Positions 10,246 to 18,929 of a stretch of DNA of 64,000 bases are shown here, piece after piece. The number at the start of each line of letters is the position of its first letter. The first letter of the stretch is position 1. The stretch lies in contig NZ_LGKN01000006.1 of assembly GCF_001306175.1 (NCBI RefSeq), positions 124,001 to 188,000 on the forward strand. Reading direction: 5' to 3'. This stretch comes from Ardenticatena maritima (GTDB taxonomy: Bacteria; Chloroflexota; Anaerolineae; Ardenticatenales; Ardenticatenaceae). Both the position numbers and the translations under genes were made by a program. The notes below the pieces were generated by a model, which searched no databases, was not told the DNA's origin, and was given only the letters and a program-made list of their open reading frames with translations.

Positions 10246-10274
10246 TTGCAAACCTTGCTCAAATCTCATATACT
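10246..10274 (+). promoter_or_regulatory. sigma70-type promoter for the subtilase gene
   Basis: TTGCAA (10246-10251) and TATACT (10269-10274) are separated by 17 bp. The site lies about 120 bp before the subtilase ATG, leaving a long leader. The rest of the 262-bp gap 10131-10392 has no gene I can support. Confidence 0.5.
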
Positions 10275-10392
10275 GCCCCCACTTCTGCGAGCCCAAATCT
10301 CAACAAAAGGGGGGTGGTGAATCTTCGTATTTCTATGCATTCCTGCTCACATTTTTGCATGCAAATGAAGACCTCTCAAAGGAGCGAGCCTT

Positions 10393-11694
10393 ATGCACGT
10401 GCGCCATTCATTCGTGTTCACCTTCGTTGCGCTCTTCATCGCCGCCACTTTTGCACTTTTCAACATCCCCGCTTCGCATTCCGTCGTCGCAGAAAAAAGT
10501 GATATCGTCCCTGGGCAGTACATCGTCGTGCTGAATGATTCTGTTTCGGCTTCCGCCCTGCCCGCTGTGGCCAACGAAATGGCCTTGCGCCATGGGCTGG
10601 CTGTTGGGCGTTCCTATACCCACGCCATGCGCGGCTTTGTTGCCACAGTCCCGGCCGGGCGCCTGGCCGCCCTGCAAGCCGACCCCCGCGTGCGGGTTGT
10701 TGCCCCCGACCGCTACGTCAGTTTCAACCCGAAACCCTGCCGCAACAACTGCGGTGGCGATGGCGGCGGCAGTGGCCCGCAAGAAATCCCGACCGGCATT
10801 GACCGCATTGACGCCGAACTGAGCGCCACCGCCAACATTGACGGCGTGGACGACCGCGTGGACGTTGACGTCGCCGTCATTGACACCGGTATCTCGTCGC
10901 ACCCCGACCTGAATGTGGTGGGCGGATACAACTGCTCCAAAGGCAAACCCTCGAATTACAGCGACGGCAACGGGCACGGCACCCACGTCGCCGGTACGAT
11001 TGCCGCGCTGGATAACGATTTTGGCGTCGTAGGGGTTGCCCCTGGGGCGCGCCTCTGGGCGGTACGTGTCCTCAACAACGCCGGTTCGGGCACGTTGTCC
11101 GACGTGATTTGCGGCATTGACTGGGTGACCGCCAATGCCGACATCATCGAAGTCGCCAACATGAGCCTGGGCGGGAGCGGCAGTGACGATGGGCTTTCCT
11201 GCGCCGAAACCAGCGACCCCGAAAAGATTGCACTCTGCAACGCCACCGCCGCGGGTGTGACGTTCGCTGTGGCAGCCGGTAATGAAAGCGACGATACCGC
11301 CAACCACACACCAGGGGCGTATGACATGGTCATCACTGTCTCGGCGCTGGCCGACTTTGACGGCAAGCCGGGCGGGCTGGGGTCGCCCACCTGCCGTACA
11401 GACGAAGACGACACCTTTGCGAATTTCAGCAACTACGGTGCGGACGTGGACATCATCGCGCCGGGCGTCTGCATCAAGTCCACGTGGAACGACGGTGGGT
11501 ACAACACCATTAGCGGCACGTCCATGGCGACGCCTCACGTCGCAGGTGCCGCCGCCCTCTACAAAGCCACGCATCCCAGCGCCTCACCCGACCAGGTGAA
11601 GAACGCTTTGTTGAGCAGTGGCACGACGGACTGGGACAACAGCGACGATCCCGACGGTATCAAAGAACCGTTGTTGAACGTCGGCGGCTATTGA
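10393..11694 (+). CDS. secreted subtilisin-like serine protease (S8) with I9 propeptide
   Basis: A 433-residue preproprotease. A signal peptide (about 1-30) is followed by an inhibitor-I9 propeptide (about 38-112, beginning GQYIVVLND) and the S8 catalytic domain. The triad is D164 (in VIDTG), H195 (in GHGTHVAG) and S377 (in GTSMATPHVAG); the oxyanion asparagine is N297 in AAGNES. Several cysteines in the mature region (near 116-122, 181, 240, 276, 286, 336 and 360) could form disulfides. Length matches proteinase-K-like subtilases without C-terminal extension. It is a stand-alone gene with its own promoter and a strong terminator, and should be an extracellular general protease feeding the peptide uptake systems further right (inference). 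Confidence 0.95.
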   Translation: MHVRHSFVFTFVALFIAATFALFNIPASHSVVAEKSDIVPGQYIVVLNDSVSASALPAVANEMALRHGLAVGRSYTHAMRGFVATVPAGRLAALQADPRVRVVAPDRYVSFNPKPCRNNCGGDGGGSGPQEIPTGIDRIDAELSATANIDGVDDRVDVDVAVIDTGISSHPDLNVVGGYNCSKGKPSNYSDGNGHGTHVAGTIAALDNDFGVVGVAPGARLWAVRVLNNAGSGTLSDVICGIDWVTANADIIEVANMSLGGSGSDDGLSCAETSDPEKIALCNATAAGVTFAVAAGNESDDTANHTPGAYDMVITVSALADFDGKPGGLGSPTCRTDEDDTFANFSNYGADVDIIAPGVCIKSTWNDGGYNTISGTSMATPHVAGAAALYKATHPSASPDQVKNALLSSGTTDWDNSDDPDGIKEPLLNVGGY

Positions 11695-11730
11695 GCCACA
11701 CGCACCACCCCTTTGGGCTTGCAGAAAGAA

Positions 11731-11760
11731 AACGCCCGCTCGGATGAGCGGGCGTTCTCT
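11731..11760. terminator. terminator between convergent subtilase and Lrp genes
   Basis: An 11-bp perfect stem (11731-11741 with 11746-11756), GGAT loop, then TCTCTT on the plus strand and a TTTCTTT stretch on the minus side. It could serve both converging transcripts. Confidence 0.8.
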
Positions 11761-11773
11761 TATGCGCGTCAGC

Positions 11774-12250
11774 CTACGCAAGCGGCAGATTGGTGGTGAA
11801 TTTGATTTCATCCGTCGCCAGACTGGTGGCTACACGAGCGAGCGGGGCGACCTTCGCCAATTTCGTATGGACAAACGTCTGCACATCCGCAGGCGACGGT
11901 AACACCACGCGTATCATGTACTCATACTCCCCCGTCAGCGCCACAAACTCCTGCACTTCGGGCATGGCCGCAACCGCTTCACGGAATGCGGTTAACGTTT
12001 CGGCATCGGCGGACGCCAGCGAGACGAAGAGATAGGCGACCGTTTCATACCCCAACGCTTCGCGGTTGAGCACGGTTGTATGCCCGGCAATCACCCCCTC
12101 TTTGTACAAGCGCCGCACACGCGACAAAATCGCCGGCGAAGACATGCCCATCTCGCGCGCCAGTTGCGCCCACGGCACGCGCCCATCTTCTTGCGCGCTC
12201 CGAAGAATTTGCACATCTTTTTCGTCAAGGCGAACTTGTTTTTTAGGCAT
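11774..12250 (-). CDS. Lrp/AsnC family transcriptional regulator
   Basis: A 158-residue regulator. The N-terminal winged helix-turn-helix (about 8-60; VPWAQLAREMGMSSPAILSRV) is followed by a C-terminal RAM/AsnC ligand-binding domain (about 72-150), with the conserved LTGEYEYMIRV strand. Lrp-type proteins form octamers or dimers-of-dimers and respond to amino acids. The adjacent thrC-lysC-hom operon on the same strand makes amino-acid control plausible, but no target is shown. A GGGGGAAAC ribosome-site-like stretch precedes the ATG and is repeated about 35 bp further upstream. Confidence 0.92.
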   Translation of the reverse strand: MPKKQVRLDEKDVQILRSAQEDGRVPWAQLAREMGMSSPAILSRVRRLYKEGVIAGHTTVLNREALGYETVAYLFVSLASADAETLTAFREAVAAMPEVQEFVALTGEYEYMIRVVLPSPADVQTFVHTKLAKVAPLARVATSLATDEIKFTTNLPLA

Positions 12251-12333
12251 AATGCGTTTCCCCCATATTTTTTATTTTTGAAGCTGTTTCCCCCAAAAAA
12301 AGAAGTTTTGTAAAAGAAGGAAAACCGCCCGCC

Positions 12334-12361
12334 ATTCTATCCGTTTTTTTGGATAAATCAA
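12334..12361 (-). promoter_or_regulatory. promoter of the Lrp gene with inverted repeat in the spacer
   Basis: On the minus strand, TTGATT (12361-12356) and TAGAAT (12339-12334) are 16 bp apart. The spacer and -10 carry the inverted repeat TATCC-N8-GGATA (12338-12355), a candidate autoregulatory operator. Confidence 0.45.
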
Positions 12362-12427
12362 ATAATGCAAAAGTAACTTTTGGGTATAAAAACCGACAAC
12401 ATGTTTTCCAAAAGGGGCTTTCAGGCA

Positions 12428-12462
12428 ACGGCGCGGCACGCTTTCTACACGCACCGCGCCGT
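12428..12462 (-). terminator. GC-rich hairpin after hom
   Basis: A 9-bp perfect GC stem (12428-12436 with 12454-12462) starts 17 bp after the hom stop. On the minus strand it is followed by CCCCTTTTGG rather than a clean T-run, so it may be a weak terminator or 3'-end stabiliser. Confidence 0.4.
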
Positions 12463-12478
12463 CGTTCCAGCACGTGGG

Positions 12479-13570
12479 TTAGCGGCAAACCTGCGCCAAT
12501 TGGAACATATCCCCCAGTACCCCCGCCGCTGTGACATCAACGCCTGCGCCTGCCCCTTGCACCACCAGGGGGCGCGCCGCATAGCGAGCGGTGGTGAAAC
12601 TTATCAAGTTGTCGGTACCGCGCAAAGCCCCCAGCGGGCTTTCACGCGGCACGGCTTGCACCCCCACCGACACGCCCGCCTCGGAGACATCCGCCACATA
12701 GCGCAACACGTTGCCTTCCGCCGCCGCCGACGCCACACGGGCTTGCATCTCGGCATCCACCTCATCCAGCCGCGCCCAAAATTCATCCCGCGAGAGTGCG
12801 GCAAAGTCGGGTGGGTAGAGCGGCTCAACCGTCAAGGTATCCATGCTCAACGGAAGCCCCAAGGTGCGCGCCAGAATGAGCGCTTTGCGCGCCACATCCA
12901 TGCCGCTCAGGTCGTCGCGTGGGTCGGGTTCGGTGTAGCCCAGGCGGTGCGCCTCGCGCACAGCCGCCGAAAACGATTGCCCCGCTTCCAGCGCCGACAT
13001 GACAAAGCCAAGAGTCCCGCTCAGCGCTCCCTGCACCTGCTTCACGCTGTCGCCGGTATCCAGCAAAGTGCGCAATGTGGAAATCACCGGCAAACCCGCG
13101 CCCACCGTCGATTCATAGCGCAGTGGTCCCGCATGCAACAGGTCCCACAGGCGCAAATCGCCGGTAAGCGGCTTCTTGTTCGCCAGCACAATGCCATAGC
13201 CCAGGTCGCGCGCCCGCTGGAACGCCGGCGCAACGGTTTCGGCTTCGGCGGCGGTCACATCCACCACAATCGCACCCGGCCAGCCGGCGACATCCACAAG
13301 CGCCGCCAAATCCCCCTGCCAGTAGCCTTCGGGGTGCTCCGCCAGTCGCTTCCCGGCCGCTTTCCATTCGACAAGGTCTTCCAACAACGCCCGTGCCAGC
13401 CCTTCGTCTTCGTGGCGGGTCGCCACCACCGCGCCGTCGCTATCAGCCAGGGCGGTGTACACGAATTGAAAGCCATAGCGCGCCTGTTGCTCAGCGGTCG
13501 CCAAAACCTGGCGAATGAGCGCGCGCCCCACACCGCCAACACCAAATTGGATAATTGGAATGTAGCGCAT
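12479..13570 (-). CDS. hom: homoserine dehydrogenase
   Basis: 363 residues; reduces aspartate semialdehyde to homoserine with NAD(P)H in threonine and methionine synthesis. The Rossmann motif GVGGVGRAL is near residue 11, and the catalytic region VLANKKPL and ALSGTLGFVMS is present, as is GYTEPDPRDDLSGMDVARK. There is no C-terminal ACT domain, as in the dehydrogenase half of the fused ThrA. I prefer the ATG at 13570 (preceded by CGGAGAAG) over one 7 codons upstream that abuts the lysC stop. Last gene of thrC-lysC-hom. Confidence 0.93.
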   Translation of the reverse strand: MRYIPIIQFGVGGVGRALIRQVLATAEQQARYGFQFVYTALADSDGAVVATRHEDEGLARALLEDLVEWKAAGKRLAEHPEGYWQGDLAALVDVAGWPGAIVVDVTAAEAETVAPAFQRARDLGYGIVLANKKPLTGDLRLWDLLHAGPLRYESTVGAGLPVISTLRTLLDTGDSVKQVQGALSGTLGFVMSALEAGQSFSAAVREAHRLGYTEPDPRDDLSGMDVARKALILARTLGLPLSMDTLTVEPLYPPDFAALSRDEFWARLDEVDAEMQARVASAAAEGNVLRYVADVSEAGVSVGVQAVPRESPLGALRGTDNLISFTTARYAARPLVVQGAGAGVDVTAAGVLGDMFQLAQVCR

Positions 13571-13591
13571 CGGTGCTTCTCCGTTCAGCAT

Positions 13592-15034
13592 CTATTCAGG
13601 CACAACCAGCGTCGGCTCCTCCTGGCGAGGTGGTTCACCCAGCGAGAAGGCATCATGAATGGCACGCACGGCATCGTTCGCATCGGCGGCTTCAACCACC
13701 AGCGACAAATTGTATTCGGAACTGCCCTGGGCGATACTCACCACGTTGATTTCTTTTTCACCCAGCGCCCCAAACACACGCGAGGCAATGCCCGGTGTGC
13801 GCCGCATACCGCCACCCACCACCGCCACAATCACCACATCATCCTGCACCCACACGCGGTCAATCGCGCCAATGTGCAACTCGTGCGCAAACTCCTGTTC
13901 CAACGCCTGCACTACGCGGCGGCTGGCATCCGACGGGACGACAAAGCAAATGGACTGTTCGGATGAACTTTGCGAAATCATGAGCACACTGACATCCGAA
14001 CGCGCCGCCGCGCCAAACACACGCGCCGCCACGCCGGGCACGCCCAGCATCCCGCGCCCTTCCACTGTGACCAGCGCCAGGTTGCGAATCGCCGTCACAG
14101 CCTTGACGGCGCGCCCATTGACGGTGTCATCAGGCACGATGAGCGTGCCGGGGTGGGTGGGGTTGAAGGTGTTGAGAATGCGCACGGGAATGCGCTTTTC
14201 AACCGCCGGGCGCACTGTTTTGGGGTGCAGAACACGCGCGCCAAAGTAGGCCATTTCGGCGGCTTCGGTGTAGCCAATGCGGCTGAGCGTGCGCGCGTTG
14301 GGCACAATGCGCGGGTCGGCTGTCAACACGCCGTCAACATCCGTCCAAATCCAAATCTCGTCGGCGTCCAGTGCGTGCCCCAAAATGGCCGCCGTGTAGT
14401 CCGAACCGCCGCGCCCCAGCGTGGTAATCACGCCGTCGCGCGTTGCCGCCAAAAAGCCCGTCACCACAGGAAGCGTGCGCTGTTCGAGCAAGGGCAACAA
14501 GCGCGCCCGTGTGCGTTCGCCCGTTTCATCCAGCAAGGGGTTCGCCGAACCAAAGCACTCATCAGTGACAATCAGTTCGCTGGCGATAACGGCTTCCGAA
14601 GGGACATCCAGCGTTTGCAAATACGAAGCCACCAGGCGCGCCGAAAACCGCTCGCCCAGCGAGGAAATGAGGTCCATGGCGCGCGGCGTCACTTCGCCCA
14701 GAATGGCGATGGCTTCGCACAGGTGCATGAACATGGACAATTCCTGCTTGATTGCCGCCAAATCGGGGCCTGTGGTGCGCCCCAGCAACACGCCGGCGGC
14801 TTCCGCATGACGTTCCCAAATGGTTGTACTCGCGGAACGCGCCGCCGCATCGTCGCCCTGCGCCGCGGCTTTGGCGGCATTGATGAGCATATCGGTCACA
14901 CCGCGCATCGCGCTCACCACAGCCACGACTTCATGTCCGTCGGTATAGGCTTTCTGCAAAATCTCGCCCACCTGGCGAATCGCGTCTGCATTGCCCACCG
15001 ACGTTCCGCCAAACTTCATCACCAGCCGACTCAT
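13592..15034 (-). CDS. lysC: aspartate kinase with two ACT domains
   Basis: 480 residues; phosphorylates aspartate, the first step toward lysine, threonine and methionine. The amino-acid kinase domain (1 to about 300) starts with MKFGGTSVG and contains WTDVDGVLTADPRIV. The two C-terminal ACT domains (about 315-460) contain MLGVPGVAARVFGA and RRTPGIASRVFGAL, which bind the feedback inhibitor. The ThrA-like proportions and the following hom gene suggest the split equivalent of a bifunctional ThrA. The ATG has a GGAGG site. Confidence 0.95.
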   Translation of the reverse strand: MSRLVMKFGGTSVGNADAIRQVGEILQKAYTDGHEVVAVVSAMRGVTDMLINAAKAAAQGDDAAARSASTTIWERHAEAAGVLLGRTTGPDLAAIKQELSMFMHLCEAIAILGEVTPRAMDLISSLGERFSARLVASYLQTLDVPSEAVIASELIVTDECFGSANPLLDETGERTRARLLPLLEQRTLPVVTGFLAATRDGVITTLGRGGSDYTAAILGHALDADEIWIWTDVDGVLTADPRIVPNARTLSRIGYTEAAEMAYFGARVLHPKTVRPAVEKRIPVRILNTFNPTHPGTLIVPDDTVNGRAVKAVTAIRNLALVTVEGRGMLGVPGVAARVFGAAARSDVSVLMISQSSSEQSICFVVPSDASRRVVQALEQEFAHELHIGAIDRVWVQDDVVIVAVVGGGMRRTPGIASRVFGALGEKEINVVSIAQGSSEYNLSLVVEAADANDAVRAIHDAFSLGEPPRQEEPTLVVPE

Positions 15035-15055
15035 GGAGCACCTCCTTTGTTTCGA

Positions 15056-16108
15056 TTATTGCCACCCTAACGCCCGCACAGCATCGTCAAGCGTTGCTTC
15101 AATCGGGATGACCGCGCCACTGTTGGCGATGGCGGTATCGGGGTCTTTGAGACCATGCCCTGTCAGCACGCACACAATGCGCTCTTGCCCCGTCAACCAC
15201 CCTTCATCGAGCGCGCGCCGCAAGCCGGCCACACTCGCCGCGCTGGCGGGTTCGCAAAAGATACCTTCATACGCCGCCAGCAGACGCTGCGCCGCCAAAA
15301 TCTCCTCGTCGGTCACGGCTTCAATGCGCCCGCCGCTTTCATCGCGGGCTTGCACCGCCCGCCGCCACGACGCCGGATTGCCAATGCGAATCGCGGTGGC
15401 GACTGTTTCAGGCTGTTCAACCACTTTTCCGTGCACAATCGGCGCGGCGCCCGCCGCCTGAAACCCAAACATGCGCGGCAACTGTGTCGCGCGCTGGGCT
15501 TCGTGATACCGTTTGAACCCCTCCCAGTAGGCGGTAATGTTGCCCGCATTGCCCACCGGCAAACAGACCACATCGGGCGCGTCGCCCAACACATCCACAA
15601 TTTCGTAAGCGGCGGTGGTTTGCCCTTCAATGCGATAGGGGTTGATGGAATTGACCAGCGCCACGTCGTACTGCTCATGCAATGCGCGCACCAGGCGCAA
15701 GGCGTCATCGAACGAACCGTTGACGGCGAGCACTTTCGCGCCGTAAATGAGCGCCTGCGCCAGTTTGCCCAGCGCAATTTTGCCGCCAGGCACCACCACA
15801 ATGGCGTCCAGCCCGGTGCGTGCGGCATACGCGGCGGCGGCGGCGCTGGTGTTGCCCGTGCTCGCGCAGATGACGGCGCGCGCGCCGTTTTCCAGGGCGT
15901 TGGCCACTGCCATGACCATGCCGCGGTCTTTGAATGAGCCTGTGGGGTTCGCGCCTTCAAATTTGAAATAGAGGTGCGGCACGCCCCACGCCTCCGAGAG
16001 CCGCTCGGCGCGAATCAGCGGTGTATCGCCTTCGTTGAGCGTAATGAGCGGCGTGCGTTCGGTAATGGGCAAAAAATCACGATACCGCGCGAGCACTCCT
16101 GATTTCAT
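15056..16108 (-). CDS. thrC: threonine synthase
   Basis: 350 residues, PLP-dependent (fold type II); converts O-phosphohomoserine to threonine. The PLP lysine is K60 in NPTGSFKDRG; a glycine-rich phosphate loop (PVGNAGN) follows. Its length fits the short class of bacterial ThrC. The ATG at 16108 is preceded by AAAGGAGG; a longer frame starting 26 codons upstream runs through a terminator hairpin and is rejected. First gene of thrC-lysC-hom. Confidence 0.95.
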   Translation of the reverse strand: MKSGVLARYRDFLPITERTPLITLNEGDTPLIRAERLSEAWGVPHLYFKFEGANPTGSFKDRGMVMAVANALENGARAVICASTGNTSAAAAAYAARTGLDAIVVVPGGKIALGKLAQALIYGAKVLAVNGSFDDALRLVRALHEQYDVALVNSINPYRIEGQTTAAYEIVDVLGDAPDVVCLPVGNAGNITAYWEGFKRYHEAQRATQLPRMFGFQAAGAAPIVHGKVVEQPETVATAIRIGNPASWRRAVQARDESGGRIEAVTDEEILAAQRLLAAYEGIFCEPASAASVAGLRRALDEGWLTGQERIVCVLTGHGLKDPDTAIANSGAVIPIEATLDDAVRALGWQ

Positions 16109-16146
16109 GGTGGTGTTGGCCTCCTTTGGACGTTGCGTCTTGGCAT

Positions 16147-16176
16147 CAAAAAAGGCTCCCACAGAAGCGGGAGCCT
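16147..16176 (-). terminator. terminator or attenuator between the TPR gene and thrC
   Basis: On the minus strand, an 8-bp perfect stem (16176-16169 with 16160-16153) is followed by TTTTTT (16152-16147). It begins 28 nt after the TPR stop and ends only 38 nt before the thrC ATG. The small space leaves little room for a separate thrC promoter. Confidence 0.75.
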
Positions 16177-16204
16177 CGTTGCTCAAATCCAGATGTGACT
16201 GTGG

Positions 16205-16699
16205 TCAATCCTCACCGCGCATTGCGGTGCGAGTGCGTTCCAGCATGGTCTGGGCGTCGGTATCCTCTGGATTGACGCGCAAGGCTTCGTTGAAATAGTG
16301 TTCGGCTTTGGCGTAGTCACCCCGATGGTGATGCACCAACCCCAGCATGTAGTGCACGTTGGGCGCTTGCGGATTGGCGTCCAGAGCGCGCAACCAGGCT
16401 TCGATAGCCCCTTCCTGTTGTTCAGGCGTGCTGATGTCCAGCGGTCCCAAACGCGCCGCCGCCAGGTTGATCCAGGCGTTGGCGTTGTCGGGCGCCAGTT
16501 CAGCGGCGCGTTCCAGCAACGGCAACGCTTTTTTGTGCATTCCCGCCAGAATGTACGCGCCCCCCAGGTTCAAGAGGATGTCCACGTCATCGGGGTCGGC
16601 GGCGTGCGCGGCTTCCAGCGCCTCGATGGCACGCTTGAACTGCCGCTCGTGCAAAGCGCGAATACCTTCTTTGAACAACGTTTCGGCTTCCGGTTTCAT
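16205..16699 (-). CDS. tetratricopeptide repeat protein
   Basis: 164 residues, almost entirely TPR helices (about four repeats from residue 5 to 150), for example AIEALEAAHAADPDDVDILLNLG and NVHYMLGLVHHHRGDYAKAEHYFNEAL. No signal peptide or catalytic domain, so probably a cytoplasmic adaptor; partner unknown. It lies 20 bp after the AEC transporter gene and is followed by a terminator. Confidence 0.85.
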   Translation of the reverse strand: MKPEAETLFKEGIRALHERQFKRAIEALEAAHAADPDDVDILLNLGGAYILAGMHKKALPLLERAAELAPDNANAWINLAAARLGPLDISTPEQQEGAIEAWLRALDANPQAPNVHYMLGLVHHHRGDYAKAEHYFNEALRVNPEDTDAQTMLERTRTAMRGED

Positions 16700-16719
16700 G
16701 GTGATGGCGCTTTCTTCCT

Positions 16720-17634
16720 TTACATTGCTAGAAGCCAGTTTAGCAGAAGTGCAAGCGTGAGCAAACTTGCCACGGTGGTGACCAACACTGCCAGCGTGGC
16801 AAACATGGGGTCGGAATCGAATTCAATCGCGAGAATGGTTGTGTTGACGGCGACGGGCATGGCGCTTTCCAGCACGAACACCGCCACCGCCAGCGGCGAC
16901 AATCCAAAGGCGGGCACGAGGAGAGCAGCCAGCGCAGGCGCGCCGATGAGCCGCAAGCCGCTCGCGACTCCCAACGCGGGCAGGTATTGCGTTTGAAGCG
17001 GTGCGCGCATGGCGTTCAACAGTTGAATGCCCAAAATCACGAGCATGACGGGCACAGCGGCTTGCCCCAAAAGGTGCGCTGCCCGCCCGATGGGTGTGGG
17101 CAACGCTACGCGCAAGGTGCTGAGCAACAGCCCAACCAGCGCGGCGTACACAACGGGCACACGCACCACGCGGTGCATCGCTGCGCGCATGTTGGCACGC
17201 CCACGCGCCGAAAGGTAGACCGCCAGCGTTGAGGTGATGATGGCGCTCACCGTCATGTACACAGAGGCATACGCCAGCCCCTCTTCGCCGAAGGCAAAGA
17301 GGGTGACGGGGAGACCGTAGTTGCCCGAATTGGGGATGAGCACAGCAACGATGAAAGCCGCTGCGGTATGGGGCGGCAAGCGCAAGAGGCGCGCGCCGAG
17401 GGCGGCGATTGCCCACAACATGAGCGTCAGGACACAGAGCGCCAGCGCGATGAGAAAAAAGGTGCGCCCGCCGATGGTGGAACGCACCAGGGCGTCAAAC
17501 ACCAGGGCGGGCGAAAGGATGTAAAACGAGAGCCGTGAGACGGTTTGGATATCAAGGTTGAGACGTGCTTGCATGAACGCGGCAAACAACGCCACGAGAA
17601 AAACCGGCAGCACGATGTTGAGCAAGGTGGCCAT
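16720..17634 (-). CDS. AEC (auxin efflux carrier) family transporter
   Basis: 304 residues with about ten membrane helices in the 5+5 arrangement of the AEC/BART superfamily. The conserved N-S-G-N-Y-G-L-P signature lies near residue 102 and a second conserved region, ESAMPVAVNTTILA, near 260. Bacterial members move malate, malonate or other small organic acids; the substrate here is unknown. The plain ATG start gives a first helix immediately. Likely transcribed with the downstream TPR gene. Confidence 0.88.
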   Translation of the reverse strand: MATLLNIVLPVFLVALFAAFMQARLNLDIQTVSRLSFYILSPALVFDALVRSTIGGRTFFLIALALCVLTLMLWAIAALGARLLRLPPHTAAAFIVAVLIPNSGNYGLPVTLFAFGEEGLAYASVYMTVSAIITSTLAVYLSARGRANMRAAMHRVVRVPVVYAALVGLLLSTLRVALPTPIGRAAHLLGQAAVPVMLVILGIQLLNAMRAPLQTQYLPALGVASGLRLIGAPALAALLVPAFGLSPLAVAVFVLESAMPVAVNTTILAIEFDSDPMFATLAVLVTTVASLLTLALLLNWLLAM

Positions 17635-17719
17635 GGCACTGTTTGGATTTGGCTATTTGACATTCGGCAATGCGCGACAACAGGCTTCGCATGCGGAGTA
17701 ACTCGCGTTCAGGCGTTTT

Positions 17720-18838
17720 TTATATCCAGTCCTCGTCGTCTTCTTCCTCGTCCTCGTCTTCTTCATCCCACAATTCTTCTTCATACGCATCGTCGTAGGC
17801 TTCATCGTAGGCTTCATCGTAGGCTTCGTTGTCAAAGTCCTCGTCTTCGTCCTCGGGTCCCCATTCAACGTAACTTTCGGGGTCGTCCTCAAAGGTGAAG
17901 AAGTCGAGCATGTCGGCCACCTCCATGGTATTGAAGCGTGCCATTTCAATGGCGTCTTCGATGTATTCAGCCAGTTCTTCGTCGGTGGTGCGGTTCAACA
18001 GATTTTCCAGCGCCTTGATGGCGCGTTCGGTGCCGATTTCGCCCAGCGCCCAAATCGCTACGTCGCGCACTTGGGGGTCAACATCCGCCAGCAGGTCAAT
18101 GAGCGCCGGGACTGCGTCCTGGTCGCCCAAGTGCCCTGCGGCACGCGCCGCTTCGTAGCGAATTTCAGCGCTCGGATTGTTGAGTTCGCGGCGCACAATG
18201 GGCTCCCACTCCTCATCGCCCGCACGCCCCATGGCGAAAATGGCGCTCACGCGCATATCGTGTTCGGGCGAGGCGTAGGCCTGACGAATGGCGGCGCGCA
18301 CCGCATCGTTGCTGAAAGCGGCGGCGCTTTCCAGCGCACGGCGGCGCACTTCCAACGGTTCGCTTGTATCGTGAAAGATGCGCAAAAGCGTTTCCAGCAC
18401 TTCTTCAAAGTTGGCGAGTTCAAAATCAGTCCAGACATGCTCTAAAAGCGGTCGCGCCAACCCGACAGCGGCGCGCGCACGCACACGCGGGTCTTCGTCG
18501 GTGTCGCGCAAAAAGGCCAGCAAGCGGCGCGCGAGGCGCAACAGGCTGGCGGTGTTCGTTTCCCACAGCCCATCTACCGCCTGCATGCGCACTTCCGGGT
18601 CGGGGTCGTCCAGCAGGACGAAGAAAAGCGGCGTGAAGTCGGTCGCCGTGTCCACTTCGGCAAGGTCGAGAAAAGCCGCCGCGGCTTGCCGCCGACGTTC
18701 GACGGGCAAGGCAAACCAGGTGTCGCGGAAGGCTTGTTCGTCAAAGCGGTAAGCATCGCCCAAAGCCGCCAACTTGGGCGTGGAAAGCGGTTCATCCGAT
18801 TGAAGGTGCTGCAAAGCAGCCGAAAATTGCTTGTCCAT
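17720..18838 (-). CDS. HEAT-repeat protein with acidic repeat tail
   Basis: 372 residues. Residues about 50-290 are alpha-helical HEAT/PBS-lyase-type repeats (GHLGDQDAVPALIDLLADVDPQVRDVAIWALGEIG and similar), usually a protein-binding scaffold. The C-terminal about 60 residues are strongly acidic and include tandem EAYD units encoded by three 12-bp repeats (17793-17828). No signal peptide. Start chosen at 18838 (AAGGGAG upstream). Function unknown. It is preceded by the orphan binding-protein gene on the same strand. Confidence 0.85.
   Translation of the reverse strand: MDKQFSAALQHLQSDEPLSTPKLAALGDAYRFDEQAFRDTWFALPVERRRQAAAAFLDLAEVDTATDFTPLFFVLLDDPDPEVRMQAVDGLWETNTASLLRLARRLLAFLRDTDEDPRVRARAAVGLARPLLEHVWTDFELANFEEVLETLLRIFHDTSEPLEVRRRALESAAAFSNDAVRAAIRQAYASPEHDMRVSAIFAMGRAGDEEWEPIVRRELNNPSAEIRYEAARAAGHLGDQDAVPALIDLLADVDPQVRDVAIWALGEIGTERAIKALENLLNRTTDEELAEYIEDAIEMARFNTMEVADMLDFFTFEDDPESYVEWGPEDEDEDFDNEAYDEAYDEAYDDAYEEELWDEEDEDEEEDDEDWI
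17793..17828. repeat. three tandem 12-bp repeats inside the HEAT gene
   Basis: The unit TCGTAGGCTTCA occurs three times in a row, the last copy with one mismatch. It encodes the EAYD repeats of the acidic tail. Confidence 0.85.
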
Positions 18839-18929
18839 ATGGGTCTCCCTTCCGACATTCTCCCTTGAAGGTGTAGCAAAATTGTACGCAGTTTGCATGA
18901 GGTGTCATGTCGAATGCTGAAGCGCCGTC

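Noticed and set aside
10307-10330. AAAAGGGGGGTGGTGA before the subtilase gene as a third copy of the SBP leader element
   Set aside because: Only the Shine-Dalgarno-like G-run matches; the diagnostic GATACGCCG-AGCGATT part is absent.
16100-16204. T-box riboswitch upstream of thrC
   Set aside because: The leader is under 100 nt and lacks the T-box consensus and a specifier stem; only a simple hairpin and T-run are visible.
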